Source of the DNA: Prevotella sp.
GTDB taxonomy: Bacteria > Bacteroidota > Bacteroidia > Bacteroidales > Bacteroidaceae
DNA: 45,079 nucleotides
Assembly: GCA_016286995.1 (NCBI GenBank)
Contig: JAEEVA010000023.1
Coordinates: 1 to 45,079, forward strand
Direction: 5' to 3'
The notes under the pieces were generated by a model. That model was not told where the DNA came from. It made no database searches and saw only the letters and a list, made by a program, of their open reading frames with translations. The first letter of the stretch is position 1; each line of letters starts with the position of its first letter. The translations under genes and the position numbers were made by a program. Positions 1 through 7,783 of this stretch are shown one piece after another.

Positions 1-737
1 TCATACTGAGCGAGCTTAGGCAGCACCTGAGGAATCTTGTTGCCGTGACCGAGCTCCTTAGCCATATCAGCTACGACAGCGTCGATGCGGGGGTCGTCTG
101 CGTGCTTCTGGAAGGCCTCCAGCAGGTCGAGCTCTGAGTTCTCCTCAATCTCAACATCCAGGTCATAGAGGGCGCGGATAGGAGCGTTACAAGCCAGGAA
201 GTTGTTAGGACGGGGACCGAAGCTGATGATCTTCAGATTCTGCAGACCCACGATAGCGCGAGCGATAGGCAGGAACTCGTGAATCATCTCAGCGCACTGA
301 GCAGCGTCGCCAACGGGCTCCTCGGGGATGTAAGCGCGGGTCTTGCGCAGAGAGAGAGCCTGGCTAGCGTTCAGCATACCGCAGTAAGCGTCGCCACGAC
401 CGTCGATAAGGTCGTTCTGAGTCTCCTCAGCAGCAGCGCAGAACATGGCGGGACCCTGGAACCAGTCAGCCAGCATGGTCTCAGAAATCTCAGGACCGAA
501 GTTGCCGAGGTAAACGCACAGAGCGTTACAGCCAGCCTTCGTAATATCCTCGAGAGCCTGCTTAGCGTGGATCTCGCTCTCAACGATGCAGATGGGACAC
601 TCGTAGATGCCTTCCTTACCAAACTTCTTTTCATACTCGGCGATAACGGCCTTGCGGCGGTTAACGGCCAATGACTCGGGGAAACAGTCGCGTGATACGG
701 CGACGATTCCAATCTTAATTGTAGGTACGTTGTTCAT
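1..737 (-). CDS. FucI/AraA-like sugar isomerase, N-terminal part (gene runs off the left edge)
   Basis: The first 245 codons are present; the 3' end lies outside the window. The protein begins MNNVPTIKIGIVAVSRDCFP and continues with segments such as ALCVYLGNFGPEISET and DGRGDAYCGM that resemble the N-terminal domain of Bacteroidales L-fucose-isomerase-related proteins (FucI/AraA superfamily, ketose-aldose isomerases acting in the cytoplasm on deoxy- or pentose sugars). The metal-binding C-terminal domain is not visible, so the substrate cannot be assigned. The start at 737 lies about 43 bases after a TATCTTTGC -7 box. Neighbouring tsf runs in the same direction but is separated by a terminator, so this gene is probably its own transcription unit. 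Family call is from recognition only; L-arabinose isomerase-like is the main alternative. Confidence 0.65.
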   Translation of the reverse strand, partial: MNNVPTIKIGIVAVSRDCFPESLAVNRRKAVIAEYEKKFGKEGIYECPICIVESEIHAKQALEDITKAGCNALCVYLGNFGPEISETMLADWFQGPAMFCAAAEETQNDLIDGRGDAYCGMLNASQALSLRKTRAYIPEEPVGDAAQCAEMIHEFLPIARAIVGLQNLKIISFGPRPNNFLACNAPIRALYDLDVEIEENSELDLLEAFQKHADDPRIDAVVADMAKELGHGNKIPQVLPKLAQY

Positions 738-779
738 AAATACTATAGTATTAAATGTAATGCTTAGTTGGTTTTGACT

Positions 780-788
780 GCAAAGATA
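780..788 (-). promoter_or_regulatory. -7 promoter box of the sugar isomerase gene
   Basis: TATCTTTGC on the minus strand matches the Bacteroidetes -7 consensus TAnnTTTG and lies 43 bases upstream of the start codon at 737. No convincing -33 TTTG is seen. Confidence 0.5.
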
Positions 789-860
789 ATAATTAGTAGG
801 TAATTTACACCATTTTAATTGTTAAGTAAATTAAATAATCACATTTTTTAATGAATTGAC

Positions 861-896
861 AAAAACAGGCCGAAGCTCACACGAGCTCCGGCCTGT
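861..896 (-). terminator. Rho-independent terminator of the rplM-rpsI-rpsB-tsf operon
   Basis: Arms at 865-878 and 883-896 form a 14-bp stem (one G-U pair on the minus-strand RNA) with a 4-nt loop, followed on the minus strand by TTTTTGTC. It lies 30 bases after the tsf stop codon. Confidence 0.9.
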
Positions 897-926
897 CGTC
901 AGTTAGTTATGATAGATTGTATAGGT

Positions 927-1922
927 TTATTCAGCAACCAGTGTGAAGCGCTTGAAAGCCACAATCTTCAGCTCCTTGTCCTGCTGGGCAAGCCACTGCG
1001 TAACAGTAGCCTTGTCGCCGTCACCGAACTGGAACTCCTGGTCAACCAGGCAGCTCTCCTTCAGGAACTTCTGTACACGACCCTTGGCAATGTTCTCAAT
1101 CATGGGCATCTTCAGCTGAGCCTCACCCTCGACCTTTGCCTCAGCAATGATCTTGCGGGCCTCGTCAGCCTGCTCCTGAGTGAGCCAACCCTTAGCCATG
1201 TTGCTTTCAATGTGATCCTCAGAGTCAACAAGGTTGGGGTTGATGCCGGCCTTCTTAACCTTCATCTCTACGAACTTCTCGACCTGCTCCAGCTTGGTCT
1301 TTTCGAAAGAAGTCTTGTACTCCTCGTCGAGAATCTTCTGGTCAACGCTCTGAGCGTCCAGGGCAACGGGCTTCATGGCAGCAACCTGCATGGCCAGCTT
1401 GTGACCAATCTCGGCAGCATTCTTATTCAGCTGAACCATGGTGCACAGTGTGTGCTTACCCATGTGGTCATAAACCTCAATGTTGTCACCCTCGAGAGTC
1501 AGATAGCCATCGAGCTCCATCTTCTCACCGGTGATACCAGAACGCTGGGTAACAGCCTCCTGAGCAGTCTGACCATTGATGTCGAGAGCCTTGACAGCCT
1601 CGATGTCCTTGCACTTGTTGGCGATGGCAGCGTCGAGGATGCTCTGGGTCAGTGCAATGAAGTCAGCACCGTTGGCCACGAAGTCTGTCTCACACTTCAG
1701 GGCAATCATGGCGGCAAAGCCATCGACAGCCTTTACAAGTACGCAACCATTTGATGTCTCACGGTCGGAACGCTTAGCAGCGATAGCGAGACCACGCTCA
1801 CGCAACAGTTCCTTAGCCTTGTCGAAGTCGCCCTCAGCCTCGGTCAGAGCCTTCTTGACGTCAGCCAGACCAGCGCCGGTCATAGCGCGAAGCTTCTTAA
1901 TATCGTCTATTGAAATAGCCAT
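927..1922 (-). CDS. tsf: Translation elongation factor Ts
   Basis: EF-Ts is the nucleotide exchange factor that releases GDP from EF-Tu in the cytoplasm. The 331-residue product begins MAISIDDIKKLRAMTGAGL, the UBA-like N-terminal domain, and carries the EF-Tu-contacting motif KCETDFVA near residue 76. The dimerisation/core domain follows, with a C-terminal segment around KFLKESCLVDQEF. The length agrees with other Bacteroidales EF-Ts, which are longer than the E. coli protein (283 aa). It is the last gene of rplM-rpsI-rpsB-tsf, 46 bases after rpsB, and is followed by a strong terminator. Confidence 0.97.
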   Translation of the reverse strand: MAISIDDIKKLRAMTGAGLADVKKALTEAEGDFDKAKELLRERGLAIAAKRSDRETSNGCVLVKAVDGFAAMIALKCETDFVANGADFIALTQSILDAAIANKCKDIEAVKALDINGQTAQEAVTQRSGITGEKMELDGYLTLEGDNIEVYDHMGKHTLCTMVQLNKNAAEIGHKLAMQVAAMKPVALDAQSVDQKILDEEYKTSFEKTKLEQVEKFVEMKVKKAGINPNLVDSEDHIESNMAKGWLTQEQADEARKIIAEAKVEGEAQLKMPMIENIAKGRVQKFLKESCLVDQEFQFGDGDKATVTQWLAQQDKELKIVAFKRFTLVAE

Positions 1923-1968
1923 TGTTTTTCTTTTTTTTCGTTATTATGTTATTTCATTATCATGAGAA

Positions 1969-2847
1969 TTACTCTGCAGCGGGAGCCTCGGCAGTCTCTT
2001 CAACAGCGGGAGCTGCCTCCTCGGCTACGGGAGCTTCCTCGGCGGGAGCATCAGCGGTCTTGCGGGGACGGCGGGCCTGACGGCGGGGTTTGTCGTCGGC
2101 AACGACCTCATCATCAGCCTCAGTCTGTGCGTCTGCAGCCTTCTCGTCGGCCTTCTCCACTTTGCGCTCTTCGATACCCTCGTTGATGGCAGCGCAGCAA
2201 GCGCTCAGAATGATCTCTACAGAATCCTTGGCATCGTCGTTGGCGGGAATCACGAAGTCGATGTTCTTCGGGTCACTGTTGGTGTCAACGATACCAAACA
2301 CGGGGATACCCAGACGGTTAGCCTCGCGAACGGCAATCTGCTCTTTCAGTACGTCCACAACGAAGAGGGCGCTGGGCAGACGGGTCAGGTCGGCGATAGA
2401 ACCAAGGTTCTTCTCCAGCTTGGCACGCTGGCGGGTTACCTGCAGCAGTTCGCGCTTCGACAGGTTCGAGAATGTACCGTCCTGCATCAGCTTGTCGATG
2501 TTCGACATTTTCTTTACGGCCTTGCGGATAGTCGGGAAGTTGGTCAACATACCACCCGGCCAGCGCTCTGTAACGTAAGGCATATTCACGCTGGTAGCTT
2601 TCTCAGCGATGATTTCCTTAGTCTGTTTTTTAGTAGCGACGAACAGGATCTTCTTGCCGCTCTTGGCAATCTGTTTCAGTGCGTCAGCAGCCTCGTCAAT
2701 CTTGATAGCTGTCTTGTGGAGGTCAATGATGTGGATACCGTTACGCTCGGTATAGATGTAGGGAGCCATTGCGGGGTTCCACTTACGCTTCAGGTGGCCG
2801 AAATGGCAGCCGGCCTGCAGCAGTTGGTCAAAATTTGTTCTTGCCAT
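1969..2847 (-). CDS. rpsB: 30S ribosomal protein S2
   Basis: S2 is a late-assembling 30S protein that holds S1 or its counterpart on the small subunit. The first 230 or so residues are canonical: MARTNFDQLLQAGCHFGHLK at the start, FVATKKQTKEI, PYVTERWPGGMLTN and the LRLGIPVFGIVDTNSDP-type segment in the middle. From about residue 230 to 292 the protein changes into a low-complexity tail rich in Ala, Glu and Asp, with one basic patch (KPRRQARRPRK). Such tails vary in length among Bacteroidetes S2 proteins. The gene lies between rpsI (137-base gap containing AT-rich tandem words) and tsf. Confidence 0.97.
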   Translation of the reverse strand: MARTNFDQLLQAGCHFGHLKRKWNPAMAPYIYTERNGIHIIDLHKTAIKIDEAADALKQIAKSGKKILFVATKKQTKEIIAEKATSVNMPYVTERWPGGMLTNFPTIRKAVKKMSNIDKLMQDGTFSNLSKRELLQVTRQRAKLEKNLGSIADLTRLPSALFVVDVLKEQIAVREANRLGIPVFGIVDTNSDPKNIDFVIPANDDAKDSVEIILSACCAAINEGIEERKVEKADEKAADAQTEADDEVVADDKPRRQARRPRKTADAPAEEAPVAEEAAPAVEETAEAPAAE

Positions 2848-2914
2848 TTTGTTTTCTTTTACTTTTAATTGTTTACTTTCTTTTTAATTCTTTGTCCAGA
2901 ATCAACCGGTGAGT

Positions 2915-2948
2915 AATTGACAATTGACAATTGATAATTGACAATTCA
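2915..2948. repeat. AATTGACAATTGATAATT-type degenerate tandem repeat in the rpsI-rpsB gap
   Basis: About four copies of a 7-11 base word built from AATTGA/CAATTGA lie between the rpsI stop and the rpsB start. The same word recurs near 26925, 29842, 32598, 33415, 33838 and 40952. A small GTTTAG/CTAAAC hairpin lies beside it at about 2959-2972. Confidence 0.8.
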
Positions 2949-2984
2949 AGTCTCAGCGGTTTAGATACTAAACGGTTCAGTATA

Positions 2985-3371
2985 TTAACGCTTACTGAAC
3001 TGGAAGCGACGACGTGCCTTCGGCTGACCGGGCTTCTTACGCTCTACCTCACGAGCATCGCGAGTCAGGAAACCGTGGTCCTTCAGGTTCTTCTTGTCCT
3101 CAGCATTGATCTTGACCAGCGCACGAGCGATGGCCAGACGCAGAGCCTGGCTCTGACCGGTGAAACCACCACCGTCCAGATTAGCCTTGATGTCGTATTT
3201 CTCAGCAACCTCCAGCAGGTTCAGCGGCTGCTTAACCACATACTGCAGGATGGCAGAGGGGAAGTATACCTCTAAGTCTTTCTTGTTGATCGTGATCTTG
3301 CCAGTACCCTCTGACAGATAAACGCGAGCCACAGAGCTCTTACGACGACCTATTGCATTGATGTATTCCAT
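2985..3371 (-). CDS. rpsI: 30S ribosomal protein S9
   Basis: S9 is a small-subunit head protein whose C-terminal tail reaches the P-site tRNA. The 128-residue product begins MEYINAIGRRKSSVARVYL (the conserved GRRKxxVARV start) and includes GGGFTGQSQALRLAIARAL. It ends in the basic tail KKPGQPKARRRFQFSKR with the invariant terminal S-K-R that contacts tRNA. It lies 31 bases after rplM, in the near-universal rplM-rpsI pairing, and the gap carries a CTTTAAT-like tandem word. Confidence 0.98.
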   Translation of the reverse strand: MEYINAIGRRKSSVARVYLSEGTGKITINKKDLEVYFPSAILQYVVKQPLNLLEVAEKYDIKANLDGGGFTGQSQALRLAIARALVKINAEDKKNLKDHGFLTRDAREVERKKPGQPKARRRFQFSKR

Positions 3372-3402
3372 CTTCTTTAATCTTTAATCTTTGTTCTTTA
3401 AT
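3372..3402. repeat. CTTTAATCTTTAATCTTTG-like tandem word in the rplM-rpsI gap
   Basis: Three to four iterations of a seven-base word (TTTAATC) fill the whole 31-base gap. On the coding strand it reads as A-rich AAAGATTAAAGATTAAAG directly before the rpsI start. Confidence 0.6.
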
Positions 3403-3870
3403 TTACTTGTACTGGTTGATGTCGATAGCCTTGGGCTTCTGAGCCTCATGCTTGTGCTCTGTCCCATTGTATACATACAGGTTGTTCAGCAGGGCGCGAC
3501 CGAGCGGGCCTTTGGGCAGCATACCCTTGACGGCGTGCTTGATAATGCGCTCTACACCAAACGGCTTCTTGCGGAGCTCAGCGGGTGTGTTGAAGCGCTG
3601 ACCACCGGGATAGCCCGTGTAGCGGGTGTAAACCTTATCGGTCTCTTTCTTACCAGTGAATACCACCTTGTCGGCATTGATGATGATGACATTGTCGCCA
3701 CAGTCCTGGTTAGGAGTGAAGGTGGGCTTGTACTTTCCGCGGATAATCTTGGCTACCTTAGAAGCCAGGCGGCCTACTACCTGATCGGTAGCATCGATGA
3801 CCAGCCATTCCTTCTGCTCGCGGGCAGCTTCTTTTGATACGGAAATGGTCTTGTAACTTAAAGTGTTCAT
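3403..3870 (-). CDS. rplM: 50S ribosomal protein L13
   Basis: L13 is an early-assembly 50S protein. The 155-residue product shows the family landmarks KEWLVIDATDQVVGRLAS near the N-terminus, GDNVIIINADKVVFTGKK, YTRYTGYPGGQR around residue 84, and MLPKGPLGRALLNNLYVYNG in the C-terminal half. It is the first gene of the rplM-rpsI-rpsB-tsf operon and is preceded by about 230 transcribed, structured, non-coding bases, which suggests control at the leader. The start at 3870 is the first ATG in frame with the family N-terminus. Confidence 0.97.
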   Translation of the reverse strand: MNTLSYKTISVSKEAAREQKEWLVIDATDQVVGRLASKVAKIIRGKYKPTFTPNQDCGDNVIIINADKVVFTGKKETDKVYTRYTGYPGGQRFNTPAELRKKPFGVERIIKHAVKGMLPKGPLGRALLNNLYVYNGTEHKHEAQKPKAIDINQYK

Positions 3871-4106
3871 TTCTTTTAAAATTTACTACTAAAAAACAGA
3901 TTTACTTTGAATAAATAATGTACGCACATAACATCACACCCGAGGTCTAACTCCCGGTTGTTAGTCTAACGTGCGTTCCCTTCGAGAAATCAACTCCCTC
4001 TTCAGGACTTTTGAACCAGCGATTCACGAACCACCACGTCCGGCCAAAGACGCCGCTATTCACACTCAGGCTCACGGGGATTCTAAGCCTTTCCCCAAAT
4101 CGGACT
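3871..4106 (-). promoter_or_regulatory. Structured 5' leader of rplM, candidate ribosomal-protein autoregulatory element
   Basis: The stretch between the rplM promoter (about 4107-4115) and its start codon has no open reading frame of note but several potential RNA stems. ACGCAC (3922-3927) pairs with GTGCGT (3971-3976), enclosing a second stem CCGGG/CC-CGG with one bulge. A separate CGTC/GACG stem and a GGGGA/TCCCC stem lie nearer the 5' end. The word GTTAGAC occurs twice. L13 leaders are known in Firmicutes; whether this is a Bacteroidetes counterpart is inference. No known riboswitch or tRNA was recognised. Confidence 0.5.
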
Positions 4107-4115
4107 GCAAAGGTA
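4107..4115 (-). promoter_or_regulatory. -7 promoter box of the rplM operon
   Basis: TACCTTTGC on the minus strand is a perfect Bacteroidetes -7 element. It is 236 bases upstream of the rplM start codon. Confidence 0.7.
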
Positions 4116-4198
4116 CAGCTTTTCTTCCTAATATACGATAGAAGAAACTAACGAGATGAAAGATTTATGTTTATTTAACAAATATGCAAAGAACCATC

Positions 4199-5308
4199 TT
4201 ACGTAAAAGAGTTGAGTAGCTCAGCTACATGATTGGCCTCTGCGTCGGTCATGGCAGGATGACAGGGAAGGCTCAACTCTTGGGCATGGATGCGCTCTGT
4301 GATGGGAAGGATAGAGTGTTTTGTCGCATAATTGTTAGCATAACATTGCTGCTTATGAGGTGGTATGGGATAGTGGATTTCGGTTTGTACACCGTGGTCG
4401 GACAGATACTGGCGCAGGGCATCACGGCGCTCGCAGAGAATAGGGAAGATGTGGTAGACAGAGTCGCGATGACACTGTGGAATCCAAATTCCCGAATTTC
4501 TCACCTTATTTATATATATAGAAGCTATCATGCGACGGCGTTGGTTGTCGGCCTCAAGATTACGGAGTTTGGCGTCAAGGATAGCAGCCTGCAGTTCATC
4601 CATGCGGGAGTTGCGGCCAAGATAGTCGAAGATGTAATGACGTGCAGAACCGTAATTCCCCAATGCGCGAATAATGGCAGCGAGTTCGTCATCGTCGGTA
4701 GTCACTGCGCCAGCATCACCGAAAGCACCGAGGTTCTTGGTAGGGTAGAAGGAATGGGCAGCGGCGTGGCCAAGGGAGCCTGTTTTACCCGACGATGACG
4801 CGACGGGAGTAGTGGCACGGCAGCCGTGGGCCTGTGCGTTGTCTTCGATTAGGCGGAGACCATGTCGGCGGCAGATGTCGTCAATGGTGGTGGTATAGGC
4901 GCAGCGGCCATAGAGGTGTACGATCATGATGGCACGGGTACGTGGGGTGATGGCCTGTTCGATGAGCGTGTCGTCTATCTGCAGCGTGTTGATATCTGGT
5001 TCTACGAGGACGGGTACAAGGCGGTTTTCCGTGATTGCCAGGATAGAGGCGATATAGGTGTTGGCCGGTACGATAACCTCGTCACCGTCGTGCATCACCC
5101 CCATCTCCTTATAAGCACGGAGGATGAGTGTCAGCGCATCAAGACCGTTGCCGCATCCCACACAGTGCCGTGTGCCGATATACTTAGCATAATGTTCTTC
5201 GAAGCGGCTCGTGGCTTCGCCCCGTAAGTACCAGCCGCTCTGCAGCACCTCGTCTGCAGCGTGCACGTACGGTTCGTTGATTCGTTTCAGAGGAAGATAC
5301 TCTATCAT
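4199..5308 (-). CDS. DegT/DnrJ/EryC1/StrS sugar aminotransferase, FdtB/QdtB-like
   Basis: PLP-dependent enzyme of the family that transaminates dTDP-keto sugars; with an FdtA-like ketoisomerase nearby, the likely substrate is dTDP-3-keto-6-deoxyhexose, giving a 3-amino-3,6-dideoxy sugar. The start at 5308 (MIEYLPLKRINEPY) matches the usual N-terminus; an upstream in-frame ATG at 5344 would overlap the previous gene. Visible motifs are GCGNGLDAL, DEVIVPANTYIAS, the cofactor segment EDNAQAHG, the Schiff-base lysine in SFYPTKNLGAFGDAGA, and SRMDELQAAIL. The 369-residue length is normal for the family. It is the last gene of the minus-strand run, 20 bases after the N-acyltransferase gene. Fuc3N versus Qui3N stereochemistry cannot be decided from sequence. 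Confidence 0.85.
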   Translation of the reverse strand: MIEYLPLKRINEPYVHAADEVLQSGWYLRGEATSRFEEHYAKYIGTRHCVGCGNGLDALTLILRAYKEMGVMHDGDEVIVPANTYIASILAITENRLVPVLVEPDINTLQIDDTLIEQAITPRTRAIMIVHLYGRCAYTTTIDDICRRHGLRLIEDNAQAHGCRATTPVASSSGKTGSLGHAAAHSFYPTKNLGAFGDAGAVTTDDDELAAIIRALGNYGSARHYIFDYLGRNSRMDELQAAILDAKLRNLEADNQRRRMIASIYINKVRNSGIWIPQCHRDSVYHIFPILCERRDALRQYLSDHGVQTEIHYPIPPHKQQCYANNYATKHSILPITERIHAQELSLPCHPAMTDAEANHVAELLNSFT

Positions 5309-5328
5309 GGTGGCAGCAATAATGTTCA

Positions 5329-6300
5329 CTATATAATATTCCATTCGTAGGTATCGTAACATACGGCACGGGCACCAAAGCCTTCCTTTTGGAAGATAAG
5401 AGAGTCGTGCAGATCGTCACTACCTGGCATGTTTGACGTGCCAAAGTCAAAGAAGATGTGGTGGGTGGTGGGTGAAGTAAACGAATATAGTTCACCATCG
5501 CCTTGTGTGAGCAGGGTGTTGAAAAGCATGTCGAGGGCTCCAACAGCCAATCCTTCGTCATTGGCCGCAATGTATTGTGTCTTTACCGTCTGACGGATCA
5601 CATACAAGACAGTACCACCTATCATGTGTCCGTCCTTGTAGGCAGCAAAGAGGCGAATGATGTCGGGGAAATGCTCGTGCAACATCTGAATCTCAGATAG
5701 TGTATGGACTGGATAGGCACCATGTCTATGGAGCAGACGCTCTTCCAGAAGCGACCAGAAAGCCGTCCAGTCGTCTGACTCGCAAATTGTCACCTGAGCT
5801 TTTTCTGCCTTTTTGATACCCCGCTGACGCAGAGTAGAGAAAGGCAGACGACGGTCGAGAATGACCACGGAGGCTACGTCGCGACTTGTCAACTGCGCAT
5901 GACAAACGTTACTCAAGGCATACAGGTCTTCCCCTGACGGCAAAGAAGTATAAATCCAAGGTACTGGCTTATAGACAACGCGTGAAAAGTCCTGATCTCG
6001 CAGCCAAATGTTCAACATAGAGAACAAGTCACGTACGGCAGCCGTCGTACAGCGCTCGCTCATCACCAGACCGCCATAGGTCAGTCCCTGATGCGAGTAC
6101 AGCACATCATCACAACGGTTGGCAGGTAACATAGCATAGAGCCCTCGCTTGTCATAAATCATCAGCGAACAATCCTCGAAGCGGTCGCTATGGTAGTCCA
6201 TGTATCCGCGGTCGAAAAGGAATGTGCCATTTTTAGAACGAGTCAGAAACGCGTTCCACTCTGCCTTGCATTCCGGGGTGTATCGTTGGATGTCGAACAT
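5329..6300 (-). CDS. FemAB-like GNAT-fold N-acyltransferase
   Basis: A 323-residue soluble protein resembling the FemAB-like/Acetyltransf_6 group of GNAT-fold enzymes. Recognisable are the N-terminal NGTFLFDRGYMDYHSDRF, common in sugar N-acyltransferases of surface polysaccharide clusters, the AMLPANRCDDVLYSHQGLTYGG region, and the C-terminal GNAT core containing FAAYKDGHMIGGTVLY. Lying between FdtA- and FdtB-like genes, it is the best candidate for N-acylating the 3-amino sugar, the role played elsewhere by FdtC-type left-handed beta-helix enzymes. That role is inference from position. The start at 6300 is 33 bases after the FdtA-like gene. Confidence 0.7.
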   Translation of the reverse strand: MFDIQRYTPECKAEWNAFLTRSKNGTFLFDRGYMDYHSDRFEDCSLMIYDKRGLYAMLPANRCDDVLYSHQGLTYGGLVMSERCTTAAVRDLFSMLNIWLRDQDFSRVVYKPVPWIYTSLPSGEDLYALSNVCHAQLTSRDVASVVILDRRLPFSTLRQRGIKKAEKAQVTICESDDWTAFWSLLEERLLHRHGAYPVHTLSEIQMLHEHFPDIIRLFAAYKDGHMIGGTVLYVIRQTVKTQYIAANDEGLAVGALDMLFNTLLTQGDGELYSFTSPTTHHIFFDFGTSNMPGSDDLHDSLIFQKEGFGARAVCYDTYEWNII

Positions 6301-6333
6301 TGTTCTATGTTATTACGTTAACTCGTTAATGCG

Positions 6334-6744
6334 TCATTTCGACGTGAATTCCAGAAACTCGTTGTAGTCGTAGATGTACTCATCTTCGTCGAACAGTTCG
6401 GAGGCAAGTACCAGACAAACGGCACCGGACGAGAAGTCCTCCAGTGTGCGCCACACGCCTGTACCGATATACAATCCTTGCCAAGGATGATTGAGATGAT
6501 AGACTTCCTTGCCGCCATGTCCGTCATCCAGCGTCACATCGAATGAGCCGCTGACGGCAATGATGATTTCCTCACAGGTACGATGGGCATGGCCACCACG
6601 CCGTTCTCCTGATGGTACGTCGTAGGTCCAGTAGACGCGGGCAATATCGAACGGGATGTTCTTGCTCTGCTCTGCCACGGTCAGGTTACCGCGAGGGTCA
6701 ACAATCTTCGGCAGGTTTAAGAGTCGGACTTTTTCTTCCTTCAT
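6334..6744 (-). CDS. FdtA/QdtA-like dTDP-4-keto-6-deoxyglucose 3,4-ketoisomerase (WxcM family cupin)
   Basis: Small cupin of 136 residues that moves the keto group of dTDP-4-keto-6-deoxy-D-glucose from C4 to C3. The family pattern is clear: LLNLPKIVDPRGNLTVAEQ at the N-terminus, YDVPSGERRGGHAHRTCEE with the two conserved histidines of the active site, GSFDVTLDDG, and the C-terminal YIGTGVWRTLEDFSSGAVCLV. RmlB, which makes its substrate, is encoded about 2.3 kb upstream in the same run, and an aminotransferase that would use the product lies downstream. It begins 3 bases after the acyltransferase stop. Confidence 0.88.
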   Translation of the reverse strand: MKEEKVRLLNLPKIVDPRGNLTVAEQSKNIPFDIARVYWTYDVPSGERRGGHAHRTCEEIIIAVSGSFDVTLDDGHGGKEVYHLNHPWQGLYIGTGVWRTLEDFSSGAVCLVLASELFDEDEYIYDYNEFLEFTSK

Positions 6745-6747
6745 ACG

Positions 6748-7773
6748 CTATTTCAAAAAAATAGAAATTAATTTTCTGTTAACAGGAGATACAAAGAATT
6801 TGTCAACATAATAGCTAATAACAATCACCACTGCAACGCAGATTGCAAACATAACGATATGCGGGGGATAGAGGCCTAATTTTGCAGATAAAATAAAGAT
6901 GACAACAAAGATAGGCATATGTAGGAGGTAGGTACCCAAAGTCAATCCACCCAAAAACACCATTACACGAGTCTTCAAGAAACGACTTACTAAACCTACA
7001 TGGCTGTCGTCCTGTACAAATATGAATAATGAAGGAATCATTATCAGCCAATGAATTAGTGCGTAGTGCCATTTCTCGTGAAGGGGATACGTGATGACCG
7101 ACAATACTATCCCAATTACCATTAAGATTTCAGCAAAAGTGGGATAACGAAAACGACAACATGAAGGATGTAATTGTATCCATCGCCATACCATCATACC
7201 CCATATAAAATCAAACTGTCTTATTGGTGGGAACACAAAGAGCCAATAGTTCAGATTATCAACCTGCAATATAGATACATAACCACAATAAATCACAAGT
7301 AAGAACAATGCCACTGTTCCCAAGGTCTTTTCATTCATTCTGCCGATACAGCGCTGATACAATGGAAACATGAACACAAAAAGAAGCATTGTGGAGAGAT
7401 ACCACGAAACTCCGTTAAAAAAAAAATAGAAATCCGATACAGGAACCCAGCTTTGCAATAGCAACAAGTTGAAAACAAATGGCAAGAAATCATCACTTGT
7501 CAACACATTTCGATTTAAAACCACGAATGCCAGAAGACACATGAGGTGCAGAGGGTAGAATTTAAAATAGCGACGCAGGAGAAATTGCTTGAAGCTGAAA
7601 CTACCATCCATCACCTTTTTACCATAGCTCTTTGACATAACCAAACCTGTCAGAAGCATAAAATACATTGGTCCAATACCGCCGCAGCTCACAGAAAAGC
7701 CGTCAAAGGTATAATGCTGTAGCATGACGACCGTAGAATAAACAATGCGAAGTGACTGTAGGGTTTCTATCAT
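6748..7773 (-). CDS. Acyltransferase 3 family membrane O-acyltransferase
   Basis: About 341 residues with roughly ten hydrophobic segments, starting MIETLQSLRIVYSTVVMLQHY, as in Acyltransferase_3 proteins that O-acetylate surface sugars. GPMYFMLLTGLVMSKSYGKK and LLRRYFKFYPLHLMCLL correspond to the family's conserved first-helix and RR-containing loop region. The start at 7773 was chosen because further upstream codons read into purT and are not membrane-like. The DNA is clearly A+T-richer than the genes on both sides (runs of A and T near 6750 and 7420), a sign of separate acquisition. It lies 10 bases after purT. Acceptor sugar unknown. Confidence 0.85.
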   Translation of the reverse strand: MIETLQSLRIVYSTVVMLQHYTFDGFSVSCGGIGPMYFMLLTGLVMSKSYGKKVMDGSFSFKQFLLRRYFKFYPLHLMCLLAFVVLNRNVLTSDDFLPFVFNLLLLQSWVPVSDFYFFFNGVSWYLSTMLLFVFMFPLYQRCIGRMNEKTLGTVALFLLVIYCGYVSILQVDNLNYWLFVFPPIRQFDFIWGMMVWRWIQLHPSCCRFRYPTFAEILMVIGIVLSVITYPLHEKWHYALIHWLIMIPSLFIFVQDDSHVGLVSRFLKTRVMVFLGGLTLGTYLLHMPIFVVIFILSAKLGLYPPHIVMFAICVAVVIVISYYVDKFFVSPVNRKLISIFLK

Positions 7774-7783
7774 CTTTTTTGTA

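Noticed and set aside
909..1754. Long open frame of 281 codons on the plus strand opposite tsf
   Set aside because: It mirrors tsf, whose family motifs are clear; the Leu/Val/Asn-rich product is typical of antisense reading of a biased gene, and it has no promoter.
3995..4030. T-loop-like GGTTCAAAAGTCC in the rplM leader suggesting a tRNA
   Set aside because: No acceptor stem, anticodon arm or CCA-compatible 3' end could be folded around it.
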